Below are positions 34,808 through 43,708 of a stretch of DNA of 64,000 nucleotides, one piece after another. The number at the start of each line of letters is the position of its first letter. The stretch's first letter is position 1. The DNA lies in NCBI RefSeq assembly GCF_009674605.1, contig NZ_WKJO01000003.1:124001-188000 (forward strand), written 5' to 3'. A program made the translations under genes and the position numbers. The DNA is from Haloferax litoreum (GTDB lineage: Archaea; Halobacteriota; Halobacteria; Halobacteriales; Haloferacaceae). Under the pieces are notes generated by a model. That model did not search any database. It saw only the letters and a list, made by a program, of their open reading frames with translations, and was not told the origin of the DNA.

Positions 34808-36058
34808 ATGCCCCTCTTCGAGCGAGACACCGAGATTTATCGGGACCGGGATGCCCTTCGGGAGGATTACCAACCCGAGGAACTCGTGGGGCGTGACGAG
34901 GAACTCCGGACGTTCCAGGCGGCGCTTCAACCGGTAATCAATGGTGAACAGCCGAACAACATCTTTCTCTACGGAAAGACGGGTGTCGGAAAGACGGCAG
35001 CGTCTCGATACTTACTCAGTCACCTCCGTGAAGACGCGAGTCGGTACGACGACATCCATCTGACCGTTATTTTCTTGAACTGTGATGGGCTGACGAGTTC
35101 GTACCAGATTGCGACCCGTCTCGTCAACGAGTTCAGGACCGAGTCGAACCAGATCAGTACGACTGGATACCCACTCGGGTCTGTCTACGAGATGCTCTGG
35201 CAGGAACTCGACAAGTGCGGCGGGTCGATTATCGTCGTCCTCGACGAGATTGACCACGTCAACGACGACAGTATTCTCTATCAACTTCCTCGCGCACGCG
35301 CGAATGGAAACCTCTCCGAGGCGAAGGTCGGCCTCATCGGCATCTCGAACGACTTCTCGTTCCGAGACGACCTCTCGCCGAAGGTGAAGAGTTCGCTGTG
35401 TGAACAGGAGATTCACTTCCCGGCCTACAACGCGAAGAACCTTCAGGCGATTCTCGAACAACGCGCCGAAGTCGCGTTTCGTGAGGGTGTCCTCTCCGAC
35501 GAGGTGATTCCACTCTGTGCGGCCTACGGGGCGAAGGACGCCGGTGACGCCCGGCAATCTATCGACCTCTTGATGAAGGCCGGTGACTTGGCTCGCGACG
35601 ACGATACCGACTGTATCACGGAAGAGCACGTCAAACGCGGGCGCCGAGCCCTCGAGCGTGGCCGAATCAAGGAAGGTATCAACGGCCTCACCGAACACGG
35701 TCACCTCGTCCTCTACTCGCTTTTGACACTCGAACTCGAGGGGGAGACACCGATTCGCTCTCGCGACGTTCGACCGCGATACACCCGCTTTGCCGAACTC
35801 GCGAACCGCGACCCACTCGTCCCGCGTCGGATGCGAGACCATCTGAGCGAACTCGCGATGCTCGGTATCGTCTCTGTCACCGAACGAAACGAGGGCCGTC
35901 GGGGTGGGACCTACCGCGAGTACGCCCTCGACATGGACGTCGGACTCATCGTCTCGGCGATGCGTGACACGATCGACCTCGTCGGTGTCCACGAGAGCGT
36001 CGAACCGTACCTCGAACCCGAGAAAGAGAGCACACTCGACGACTTCGTAGAACAGTAA
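34808..36058 (+). CDS. cdc6: Orc1/Cdc6 replication initiator
   Basis: 416 residues from ATG 34808 (MPLFERDTEIYRDRDALREDYQPEELVGRDEEL), the typical start of haloarchaeal Orc/Cdc6 proteins. AAA+ motifs: FLYGKTGVGKTAASRY (Walker A), IIVVLDEIDHVNDDSILYQL (Walker B), LIGISNDFSF (sensor 1), YGAKDAGDARQSIDLLMKAGDLA (sensor 2 arginine). The C-terminal third (LVLYSLLTLELEGETPIRSRDVRPRYTRFA ... YREYALDMDVGL) is the winged-helix DNA-binding domain. It should bind the 19-bp boxes on both sides of its gene and recruit MCM at the A/T-rich element. Confidence 0.95.
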   Translation: MPLFERDTEIYRDRDALREDYQPEELVGRDEELRTFQAALQPVINGEQPNNIFLYGKTGVGKTAASRYLLSHLREDASRYDDIHLTVIFLNCDGLTSSYQIATRLVNEFRTESNQISTTGYPLGSVYEMLWQELDKCGGSIIVVLDEIDHVNDDSILYQLPRARANGNLSEAKVGLIGISNDFSFRDDLSPKVKSSLCEQEIHFPAYNAKNLQAILEQRAEVAFREGVLSDEVIPLCAAYGAKDAGDARQSIDLLMKAGDLARDDDTDCITEEHVKRGRRALERGRIKEGINGLTEHGHLVLYSLLTLELEGETPIRSRDVRPRYTRFAELANRDPLVPRRMRDHLSELAMLGIVSVTERNEGRRGGTYREYALDMDVGLIVSAMRDTIDLVGVHESVEPYLEPEKESTLDDFVEQ

Positions 36059-36102
36059 CACCCACGCGAGTGTGTCTCCGAGAGAGCTCACATCGTTCGA
36101 TA

Positions 36103-36121
36103 ACTGCGGACACAATGGTGT
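36103..36121 (+). other. ORB-like element 8
   Basis: ACTGCGGACACAATGGTGT, preceded by GATA as in other copies. Confidence 0.75.
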
Positions 36122-36332
36122 AGGAGTCGAAAGCGACCCGACTCAGTTCTGACGTGAGTGGACAGCGGCGAAAACGGTGAGCGGCAGATGGCGTATCTGC
36201 GTGTACTGAAGACTGTGGCCCAAATCGACGCGACGAATTAAACTATATGATTCAGCGATTCCGACGAGACGCTCACACCATCACGTTCCACTTGGTTCCA
36301 GAACTCCCTCCGTCGGTTCTCCGTCGAAACCA

Positions 36333-36351
36333 ACACCACGATGTCCGGAGT
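36333..36351 (-). other. ORB-like element 9
   Basis: Minus strand ACTCCGGACATCGTGGTGT. Confidence 0.7.
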
Positions 36352-36463
36352 AATCGGGAGAGTCCGTGAGTCGGGTGTCGTACCCCAGAGGGTTCGACGA
36401 GGTGGTGAGTCTTCGAGAGTAAGGACACGATTTGAGTGATTTGAGGGCAGAAAAGCGTCGATA

Positions 36464-36482
36464 ACTGCGGACATGGTGGTGT
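36464..36482 (+). other. ORB-like element 10
   Basis: ACTGCGGACATGGTGGTGT, a full consensus match. Confidence 0.8.
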
Positions 36483-36567
36483 TCTCCTCATCCCGAAACG
36501 GAACGGCCAACTGGATATTATATCGCCACATGAGATTTATTACTACTCCCATCCCTCCCCGTCCATT

Positions 36568-36586
36568 ACAGCGGACACGTCGGTGT
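36568..36586 (+). other. ORB-like element 11
   Basis: ACAGCGGACACGTCGGTGT. Confidence 0.65.
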
Positions 36587-36676
36587 AGACGTGACTTTCC
36601 TGATGCTATCTCTCCACGTGAGGTGTGGTAACTTGTACATCCTATGAGTTATCCGTCTCGGCGTCTGAGTAAACAC

Positions 36677-36961
36677 GTGAGCGAAAATCAAGGGCGTCGA
36701 AATCTCCGAATGCCCAACGATAACGAGCTGTTCGCGGTCGTCACCGAACACAACGGTGGTAACCACGTGCGAATCCGCTGCGAAGACGGCAAGAACCGAA
36801 TGGGCCGCATCCCCGGCCGCATGAAGTACCGCACCTGGATCAACGAGGGCGACGTCGTCCTCGTCGAACCGTGGGACTGGCAGGACGAGAAAGCCAACAT
36901 CGAATGGCGCTACACTGGCGAAGACGCGGACCAACTCCGTCGCGAAGGCCACATCCAGTAG
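36677..36961 (+). CDS. eif1A: Translation initiation factor aIF1A
   Basis: 94 residues from GTG 36677 ([22 protein letters not shown]), chosen because archaeal eIF1A proteins begin with this GRRNLRMP block; a longer frame from 36644 adds an unconserved tail. The OB-fold core has [52 protein letters not shown]. aIF1A binds the 30S subunit A site and promotes initiator tRNA binding and scanning-independent start selection. It sits immediately right of the origin boxes, as single gene. Confidence 0.96.
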   Translation: MSENQGRRNLRMPNDNELFAVVTEHNGGNHVRIRCEDGKNRMGRIPGRMKYRTWINEGDVVLVEPWDWQDEKANIEWRYTGEDADQLRREGHIQ

Positions 36962-37397
36962 ACTGGACTCTCCCGAAAGGGATATTGGACACGTGAACTG
37001 GAAGCCGCCGATTTAGTCACGACTCTGTGTAGGACGGCTCCGGTACGACTTCTCTCCCGTACATAACAAATCCACCATCGACGTGCAACTCGAGTGTCGA
37101 CAATCGCGTCGGAATCGACTGAACTATCCGAAAGATGGTCCGGTAGTGACCTCAAAAATACTTGGATTTTGATACTACTACCGTTCCTGACTGGATGCTG
37201 CCATCATGTAGCCTCAATATGTTGGGGGCGGCAATAGGTTTATCAAACTTGTAGGGCAAGTCTACACTAATGAATTACCAGTTTTATATCGGTTTTTTCG
37301 TCTCCTCGGCGCCATCGAAAATTCTGTCTCATTTCGAATACTTCTCGGCGTTGGTCAGGCCCGCGTCTGCGTCGCTTGGGCAACATAGGTGTTCCCG
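36962..37397. promoter_or_regulatory. Long leader region of the kaiC-like gene with ATAACAAA motif at 37063
   Basis: 435 bases with no gene. ATAACAAATCCACC begins at 37063, the same element as in the glycan island. A/T-rich segments (37145-37175, 37230-37250, 37268-37310 including GTTTTATATCGG) are likely promoter DNA for the downstream gene. Confidence 0.5.
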
Positions 37398-38873
37398 ATG
37401 AGTGGGACGTCGAACCCAGAGAGACTTTCGACGGGTGTCGACGGACTCGACTCGATTCTCCACGGCGGACTAATTGCCGGTCGAAGTTACCTGATTCGTG
37501 GTGAGCCGGGCACCGGGAAGACGATTCTCGGCACACAGTTTCTGAAGGCGGGCGTCGACAACGGTGAGACTGCGCTGTTCATCAATCTCGAAGAGTCCGA
37601 AGCGGACATTCGACAGAATGCCGCGTCGCTTGGCATCGACTTAGCAGGCGTGGAGTTTTTGGACCTGAGTCCCAGCGCCAACGTCTTCGTCGAAGACCAA
37701 TCCTACGATATCCTCTCGGCCAGCGATGTCGAGAAGGAACCATTCATCGATGCTGTCACCGAGGCGGTTTCCACGCTCGACCCGGACCGCGTGTTCGTCG
37801 ATCCGATTACCCAGTTGCGTTACTTGACGCCCGACGAACACCAGTTCCGAAAGCAGGCCATCGGATTCATGCAGTATCTCACTGGGCAGGGGGCGACGGT
37901 GATGTTCACCTCGCAGAACACGTCTGAAACGCCTGACGACGACCTGCAGTTCATGAGCGACGGCACGATACAGATGGAGTCACAAGAGATGGGACCGACG
38001 ATTACCGTTCCGAAGTTCCGTGGTTCGGACGCCGACCGAGGAACACACACGGTATCGATTACTGGCGACGGCATCACCGTCTTTCCCCAGATGAAACCAC
38101 TGGAGCATTCTCGTGAGTTCAAAAAAGAGTCGGTCCCCTCCGGTGTCCCCGAAATCGACGAACTCCTCAACGGTGGTCTCGAACGGGGAACTGTTAGTAT
38201 CATTAGTGGCCCAACCGGTGTCGGAAAGACGACACTCGGCACACAATTCATCAAGCAGGCGGCAGGAAGAGGAGAACGGTCGGTTCTCTACCTCTTCGAA
38301 GAGAGTTATTCGACGTTCCGCGAACGGAACGAATCGATAGGCGTTCCCATCTCACAGATGGAAGACCAAGGGTCACTTCACATTCGGGAGATGGAACCGT
38401 TGAACCTCTCCCCACAGGAGTTTGCACACCAAGTCAGAACCGAAGTCGAAGAACACGGGGCAGAAATCGTCATGATCGACGGCATTAACGGGTACCAACT
38501 CTCCGTCCAAGGCGGTCACGATACGCTCATCAGAAAGCTGCATGCCCTCGGGCGGTATCTCAAGAACATGGGGGTCACGGTCATCTTCGTCGACGAACAC
38601 CAACACGTGACAGGCGAGTTCAGTGCGACTAACTCGGGAGTCAGTTACCTCGCTGACAACATCGTGTTCCTCCAACACGTCGAACTCAACGGCGAACTGC
38701 AGAAGGTCATCGGTGTGCTGAAAAAACGGACGACGAAGTTCGAACGAACGCTCCGGCAGTTCGAAATCACCGAACAAGGGGTGACAGTCGGAGAACCGAT
38801 GACAGACCTTCGAGGGATTCTTTCGGGTTCGCCCGAATGGCGCGAGCCGACCAAGCAGACGACCGATGAGTAA
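37398..38873 (+). CDS. KaiC-like double RecA-domain ATPase
   Basis: 491 residues from ATG 37398 (MSGTSNPERLSTGVDGLDSILHGGLIAGRS). Two tandem KaiC domains: the first with Walker A GEPGTGKTILG and LEESEADIRQN, the second (from ~240, SGVPEIDELLNGGLERGT) with GPTGVGKTTLG and LFEESYSTFRER. Each has a glutamate pair after strand 2, as in KaiC. The overall length is near that of cyanobacterial KaiC. There are no kaiA or kaiB genes nearby. Such KaiC2/circadian-clock-like proteins in archaea are often encoded with histidine kinases and are thought to be signal switches; two kinase genes follow here. Confidence 0.9.
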   Translation: MSGTSNPERLSTGVDGLDSILHGGLIAGRSYLIRGEPGTGKTILGTQFLKAGVDNGETALFINLEESEADIRQNAASLGIDLAGVEFLDLSPSANVFVEDQSYDILSASDVEKEPFIDAVTEAVSTLDPDRVFVDPITQLRYLTPDEHQFRKQAIGFMQYLTGQGATVMFTSQNTSETPDDDLQFMSDGTIQMESQEMGPTITVPKFRGSDADRGTHTVSITGDGITVFPQMKPLEHSREFKKESVPSGVPEIDELLNGGLERGTVSIISGPTGVGKTTLGTQFIKQAAGRGERSVLYLFEESYSTFRERNESIGVPISQMEDQGSLHIREMEPLNLSPQEFAHQVRTEVEEHGAEIVMIDGINGYQLSVQGGHDTLIRKLHALGRYLKNMGVTVIFVDEHQHVTGEFSATNSGVSYLADNIVFLQHVELNGELQKVIGVLKKRTTKFERTLRQFEITEQGVTVGEPMTDLRGILSGSPEWREPTKQTTDE

Positions 38874-38905
38874 TCGAACGTGTAGAAAAAGGATTAGACA
38901 CCACG

Positions 38906-39979
38906 ATGCCAAACAATTCATCTAACTCTCCATCGTGGACCGCAGAGCGGCAGAACCGCTCTGCCGACGATATGCGACTGCTCATCTTGTTATCTCACGA
39001 ACGAAACAGTCGCATTCTCGCAGAAAAACTCACGCCGTATTACGATATCTGCACTGAAAATTCTGCCCTGACGAGTGGCGAGTTCGACCTGTGTATCGTG
39101 GACTCGAACACGTTGAGACGATTTCGTTCGGAACTCGAAGCTCACACTCGCGCCGAAGAACCGGTCTTCTTACCGTATCTTCTCGTCGTAAACCGCGACG
39201 TTGACCAAGTCGACACCGCGGCACTCGAACTGGTCGACGAGGTTATTTCGATGCCGATTGTGTTGGAAGAACTCGCCCCCCGTCTCAAGTCACTCCTTCG
39301 GACTCGTCACCTGACATGGGAAATGAGCGAGCGCGATCAAGTCGAAGAGATGGCCGCTACCATCTCACATGACCTTCGGAACCCGCTGAACGTCGCCAGG
39401 GGGAACTTGGAACTGGGGCGTGAGACGAACGAAGACGAATTTTTCGAGACGACGGCAGACGCGCTAGACCGAATGAGTACGCTAATCGACGACCTCCTCT
39501 CGTTTGCCAAACAGGAGTACGCGACTCCTGACTTCGCTCCGGTCTCGATAGCTGACATCGCCACTCGGTCGTGGGACCTCCTCGAAACAGGTGACGCGAC
39601 CTTCCACCTCGAACTTGACGACGATACCGTCATCGTGGCGGATCCGAGTAGGCTACAAGAACTGTTCTCCAACCTCTTTCGAAACGCGTGCGAACACAAC
39701 GACGGACAACTAACCGTGACCGTTGGACCCCTTTCAGACGGGTTCTTCGTCGCGGACGATGGTGCCGGCATCCCCGTCGCGGACAGGGTGTCCGTCTTCG
39801 AGACCGGATACTCGACGAATACTGACGGGACCGGTTTTGGTCTCCCCATCGTCAAACGAATCTGTGATGCGCATTCGTGGACAGTGTCGGTCTCCGATAG
39901 CACGACCGGTGGGGCACAGTTCGACATCACTGGGGTCCAATTCATCGACGGGGTGTCTGCTTCGCCCGGAGGTGAGTAA
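38906..39979 (+). CDS. Histidine kinase with degenerate receiver-like N-terminus
   Basis: 357 residues. Residues ~25-130 look like a receiver fold without the phosphate-accepting pocket (MRLLILLSHERNSRILAEKL ... FDLCIVDSNTLRRF ... PYLLVVNRDVDQVDTAAL ... DEVISMPIVLEELAPRLKSLLR). H-box ATISHDLRNPLNVARGNLEL, N-box NLFRNACEHNDG, G1 DDGAGIP and G2 GTGFGLPIVKRI form the HisKA/HATPase core. No membrane segment, so a cytoplasmic sensor. It starts 32 bases after the kaiC-like gene and is followed 8 bases later by another kinase, suggesting one transcript. Confidence 0.9.
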   Translation: MPNNSSNSPSWTAERQNRSADDMRLLILLSHERNSRILAEKLTPYYDICTENSALTSGEFDLCIVDSNTLRRFRSELEAHTRAEEPVFLPYLLVVNRDVDQVDTAALELVDEVISMPIVLEELAPRLKSLLRTRHLTWEMSERDQVEEMAATISHDLRNPLNVARGNLELGRETNEDEFFETTADALDRMSTLIDDLLSFAKQEYATPDFAPVSIADIATRSWDLLETGDATFHLELDDDTVIVADPSRLQELFSNLFRNACEHNDGQLTVTVGPLSDGFFVADDGAGIPVADRVSVFETGYSTNTDGTGFGLPIVKRICDAHSWTVSVSDSTTGGAQFDITGVQFIDGVSASPGGE

Positions 39980-39987
39980 CAGCACCC

Positions 39988-42351
39988 GTGTCGAGTCGCT
40001 CACCACGTTCGTTCGACGAACGACCGTGCCGAATCGTTCTCCGCCTCGGCCACACCGAAAACAGGAACGTGATGGCGGATTGGATTCGTGAAGAGACGCC
40101 GCACACACCCGTCGTCGAAGGCGACGAGGGGTACCCGACGGGTGACCTCTGTATCGTCGACGCCGAGATGGTCACAGAACACTGGGAGTGGCTCCAGTCG
40201 AAAAAAGAATGCAGCCACCGGGTGTTCTTTCCAATCTTATTCGTCCACTCGGGAGAGAGCCAACGTATCACGGATTCGGTCTGGAACGTCGTAGACGAAG
40301 CAATCTCGACGCCGATTCGATTACCCGTCTTCGAACGCCGATTGAAGAACCTCTTACAGCGACGGATGCTCTCGGAGAATCTCCACCGTGAACTCGCAGT
40401 CACGAAAGACAAGTACAGAGCCGTCTTCGACGCGAGCAATGACGCAATCGTCGTCATCGACCCCGAACGCGACACAATCGATGATTCGAACCGACAGGCG
40501 AGTGAACTGCTCGGTTACTCGCGAGCGGAGTTGGCCGCGCTCTCTCCGAGGAATCGCCTCTTTTCGTCCGATTCCGACAGTTTCGATAGGTTCGTCGATT
40601 CAGTTCTCGGGACTGGCGAAGGCTGGACAGACGAACTCATCGTGACGAAACGAAGTGGCGACACCATCGTCGCCGAAGTCTCCGCAAGTGTCCTCGAAAT
40701 GGACGACGATTCGGGTCGTACCCGACTCGTGGCCAGCATCCGCGACATTACCGAACGACAGCAGCAACAACGCGAACTGGAACACCAACGCGACCAACTG
40801 GACGAACTACACAGAATCAACCGAACGCTCCGAAAGACGACACAGGTCGTCGCCCGTGCGTCGAGTCGTCACGAACTGGAACGCGAAGTGTGTGAGCAAC
40901 TCGCCCGCTCCGACAGGTACGAATTCGCGTGGATAGGAACCGTCGACGAAGCGACCAAAGATATCGTTCCACGACAGACCGCTGGCCCCGCTGGAGAGTA
41001 CCTCGAATCCGTCACGATTCGGGCGGACGACTCACCGACTGGTCGGGGCCCCGCGGGAACTGCGGTGCGCGAATGCTCGGTCAGTATCGTACAAGAGATT
41101 CAATCTGACCCACAGTTCGAACCGTGGCGCGACCGAGCGGCCACGTTCGGTGTCCACGCCGTCGCTGGCGTCCCGATTCACTACGATGGCGAGGTGTACG
41201 GCGTCTTGGCTATCTACGCCAACCTCCCGAACGCGTTCGACCGGGTCGAACAGGCGGTACTCGCGGACCTCGGTGTGACCATCGGTCACGCCATCAACGC
41301 ACTTCAGGCGCACACCGAAGTGAAACTCTTCGAAGAAGCGGTCGAACAGGCCGGGCACGCGATATACATCGCAAACGGGAATGGTATCATCGAGTACGTG
41401 AACTCGGCGTTCGAAGAGAGTACCGGGTACACCCGTGACGAAGTCATTGGCCGGCATCACTCACTTCTCCGCGTGGGTGAGGACGAACAGGCGTTCCCGC
41501 CGGACCTCTGGGAGACTATCTGGGCCGGAGAGACGTGGCAAGATGAGACCACCGGCCGCCGAAAAGACGGCCGACGCCAACACGTCGACCAGACCGTTGC
41601 CCCAATCTCCGGGACCGGTTCCAGTGAGGAGTACTTCGTCGCCGTTCGTATCGACATCACGGACCAGCGACGGAGACGTCAGCAACTCCAGACGCTTCAC
41701 CGCATCTTCCGACACAACATCCGGAACGAACTGAACGTCATTCAGGGCTATCTCGACATCATCGACGAGGTGACGCCACCTGAGACGGCGGAAAGTCCGA
41801 TGTCCAAGATTCGGGCATCGACGGAGGAACTGCTTCAAATCAGTACGCAAGCGCGACGCATCGAGCGGACGTTCGTCGGTGAAGACGACGGCAACACCGT
41901 GAACAAACGGTCGTTCGCCGAAATACTAATCCGACAATGCTCCTCGGCCCGGATGCAGTTCGGAGAGGCGACGGTGGAAATGACCGTTCCCGAAGTCGGC
42001 AACGCGATGGTCGATGCCGAATTCGAAACCGCGCTCGAAGAGATACTCACCAACGCGCTGCGACACAACGACAGCGAGACTCCCCGCGCAGTGTGTGAGG
42101 TGACTGTCGAAGAGACGACACACGATGTCACACAGGCGGTCGTCAGCGTCCGGGACAACGGCCCGGGAATCCCCGAACACGAGCGTCGAGTTCTCAGTGA
42201 GGGTGAAGAGACGCCACTGCTTCACGGGAGCGGACTCGGTCTCTGGTTGGTCAACTGGATCATCAAGGAAATCGGCGGGGAGATACGTATCGACGATATC
42301 GACCCCCGCAGCACCATCGTCACGCTTCGACTGCCGCTGTACCGCCCCTAA
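39988..42351 (+). CDS. Cytoplasmic PAS-GAF-PAS histidine kinase with degenerate receiver
   Basis: 787 residues from GTG 39988. N-terminal receiver-like part (RIVLRLGHTENRNVMADWI ... GDLCIVDAEMVTEH ... VDEAISTPIRLPVFERRLKNLLQ) is a clear paralogue of that in the preceding kinase. Then PAS (~135-255, YRAVFDASNDAIVVIDPERDT), coiled linker, GAF of the bacterio-opsin activator type (~285-440, VVARASSRHELEREVCEQL ... GVPIHYDGEVYGVLAIYA), PAS (~445-565), H-box RIFRHNIRNELNVIQGYLDII, and ATPase motifs ILTNALRHND, DNGPGIP, GSGLGLWLVNWI. Soluble. Likely acts with the KaiC-like ATPase and the smaller kinase; ligand unknown. Confidence 0.9.
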   Translation: MSSRSPRSFDERPCRIVLRLGHTENRNVMADWIREETPHTPVVEGDEGYPTGDLCIVDAEMVTEHWEWLQSKKECSHRVFFPILFVHSGESQRITDSVWNVVDEAISTPIRLPVFERRLKNLLQRRMLSENLHRELAVTKDKYRAVFDASNDAIVVIDPERDTIDDSNRQASELLGYSRAELAALSPRNRLFSSDSDSFDRFVDSVLGTGEGWTDELIVTKRSGDTIVAEVSASVLEMDDDSGRTRLVASIRDITERQQQQRELEHQRDQLDELHRINRTLRKTTQVVARASSRHELEREVCEQLARSDRYEFAWIGTVDEATKDIVPRQTAGPAGEYLESVTIRADDSPTGRGPAGTAVRECSVSIVQEIQSDPQFEPWRDRAATFGVHAVAGVPIHYDGEVYGVLAIYANLPNAFDRVEQAVLADLGVTIGHAINALQAHTEVKLFEEAVEQAGHAIYIANGNGIIEYVNSAFEESTGYTRDEVIGRHHSLLRVGEDEQAFPPDLWETIWAGETWQDETTGRRKDGRRQHVDQTVAPISGTGSSEEYFVAVRIDITDQRRRRQQLQTLHRIFRHNIRNELNVIQGYLDIIDEVTPPETAESPMSKIRASTEELLQISTQARRIERTFVGEDDGNTVNKRSFAEILIRQCSSARMQFGEATVEMTVPEVGNAMVDAEFETALEEILTNALRHNDSETPRAVCEVTVEETTHDVTQAVVSVRDNGPGIPEHERRVLSEGEETPLLHGSGLGLWLVNWIIKEIGGEIRIDDIDPRSTIVTLRLPLYRP

Positions 42352-42403
42352 GTTTCTTCCGAACCGTTTTCGCAGTACCGGCCGTAGCTCGGATACCGTC
42401 CGA

Positions 42404-43612
42404 ATGACTCTCTCACGTGTGTGTTACGACTGCGGTGCGCGAACGAATGCACCGGTCGCGCGATGCGACTGCGGTGAACCGATGTGGCTCGAAACAGACC
42501 CCGAGGGCTTCGACTGGGACGATTGCTCGGACGAACCGGGGATGTGGCGATACGAATCTCTCTTGCCAATCAGTCGACCGGGTGGTATCGCCGACGCAGC
42601 AGGAGGGACACCGCTCGTCACCGATGCCGCAATCGACGCGTTCGCGGGGACGAACGTCCACCTCAAACTCGAAGGCGAACACCCGACAGGAAGTTTCAAA
42701 GACAGAGGGAGTGCCCTCGGAATCGCTGCCGTGGCCGCTGGCTTGGCAGGCGACGGTTCCGCTGTCGGAACCGTCTCGCACGGGAACATGGCGATGAGCA
42801 CTGCTGCGTTCGCCGCCGCCGCAGACCTGCCGTGTGTCGTCTTCGTCCCCGACGACATCCCGTCCGAACGTCTCGCCGTCATCGACCAGTTCGACCCGTC
42901 GCTCGTGACAGTGGCGGGCGAGTACGGCCGTCTCTACGACGAGACACTGCGACTGGGCACAGAACACGGCATCGTCTTTCTCAACTCCGACGTCCCTCTC
43001 CGCGTCGAGGGGCAGAAGACTACCGCACTCGAAATCTGCGAGGCCTTCGCTCCCGACGTTCCGGACGCTATCGTGCTGCCGGTGAGTAGCGGTGGCCACG
43101 CCAGCGGTGTGTGGAAAGCCCTTCGAGAACTCCACGAGGCGGGTGCCATCGCCGACGTTCCGAAACTCTACTTCGTGCAGGCCGCCGCCTGTGCCCCCAT
43201 CGCCGAGGCGTTCGATGCGGGCGCTGACGAGGTGACGAGTGTCGTCGCCGGCGAGACCATCGCCTACTCGATTGCGAACGCGGACCCACCGAGTGGGACC
43301 AGAGCACTCCGCGCCGCACGTGAGACCGGTGGTGCGGTCATCGCCGTCTCCGACGACGAGATTCGCGCCGCGCAGCACGCCTTGGCCGTCGATGCCGGCA
43401 TCACCGTCGAAACCTCTTCGGCCACAGCACTCGCAGGAACCAAACGGGTGGTCGAAGAGGGAACCATCGACCCGTCCGACCACGTCGCCGCCGTGTTGAC
43501 CGGCACGGGTTTGAAAGAGGCGTCTACGGCAGGTTCACCGACGAGCGGAGACCACGTCGAACTGCCCGCTCTCGGCGAGTACCTGACCGAATTCACGGGC
43601 CACGCCGACTGA
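42404..43612 (+). CDS. thrC: Threonine synthase
   Basis: 402 residues from ATG 42404 (MTLSRVCYDCGARTNAPVARCDCGEPMWLE); longer frames run into the kinase gene. An N-terminal Cys cluster (CYDCG, CDCG) is a small zinc ribbon common in archaeal ThrC. The PLP lysine lies in HPTGSFKDRGSA, and SHGNMAMSTAAFAAAADLPCVVFVP and VLPVSSGGHASGVWKAL bind cofactor phosphate. The enzyme converts O-phosphohomoserine to threonine. Alternative fold-II members (threonine dehydratase, cysteine synthase) are less likely given the ribbon and length. A hairpin terminator follows. Confidence 0.88.
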   Translation: MTLSRVCYDCGARTNAPVARCDCGEPMWLETDPEGFDWDDCSDEPGMWRYESLLPISRPGGIADAAGGTPLVTDAAIDAFAGTNVHLKLEGEHPTGSFKDRGSALGIAAVAAGLAGDGSAVGTVSHGNMAMSTAAFAAAADLPCVVFVPDDIPSERLAVIDQFDPSLVTVAGEYGRLYDETLRLGTEHGIVFLNSDVPLRVEGQKTTALEICEAFAPDVPDAIVLPVSSGGHASGVWKALRELHEAGAIADVPKLYFVQAAACAPIAEAFDAGADEVTSVVAGETIAYSIANADPPSGTRALRAARETGGAVIAVSDDEIRAAQHALAVDAGITVETSSATALAGTKRVVEEGTIDPSDHVAAVLTGTGLKEASTAGSPTSGDHVELPALGEYLTEFTGHAD

Positions 43613-43638
43613 ATCGCGACTGTCGGAGAGCGTGTAGA

Positions 43639-43659
43639 CCGACAGACGTGTCGGTTTTT
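43639..43659 (+). terminator. Intrinsic-type terminator after thrC
   Basis: CCGACA (43639-43644) pairs with TGTCGG (43649-43654) across GACG and is followed directly by TTTTTC. It lies 27 bases after the thrC stop. Confidence 0.6.
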
Positions 43660-43670
43660 CTGCGGTGAGA

Positions 43671-43689
43671 ACAGCGGACATGGTGGTGT
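43671..43689 (+). other. Isolated ORB-like element 12
   Basis: ACAGCGGACATGGTGGTGT preceded by GAGA: full consensus match, 7.1 kb from the nearest origin copy, in the 96-base gap between convergent thrC and the YbaK-like gene. Confidence 0.75.
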
Positions 43690-43708
43690 TGATTTCGGTC
43701 CGGTGCGC

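Larger units (their letters stand above)
36059..36676. other. Right flank of the origin with four ORB-like boxes
   Basis: About 600 non-coding bases after orc1/cdc6 holding boxes at 36103, 36333, 36464 and 36568 and a second A/T-rich patch near 36516-36545 (GGATATTATATCG, GAGATTTATTACTAC). It also serves as promoter region of aIF1A. Confidence 0.75.

Noticed and set aside
36644-36676. Upstream start for aIF1A at 36644
   Set aside because: The added 11 residues do not resemble eIF1A N-termini; GTG 36677 starts at the conserved block.
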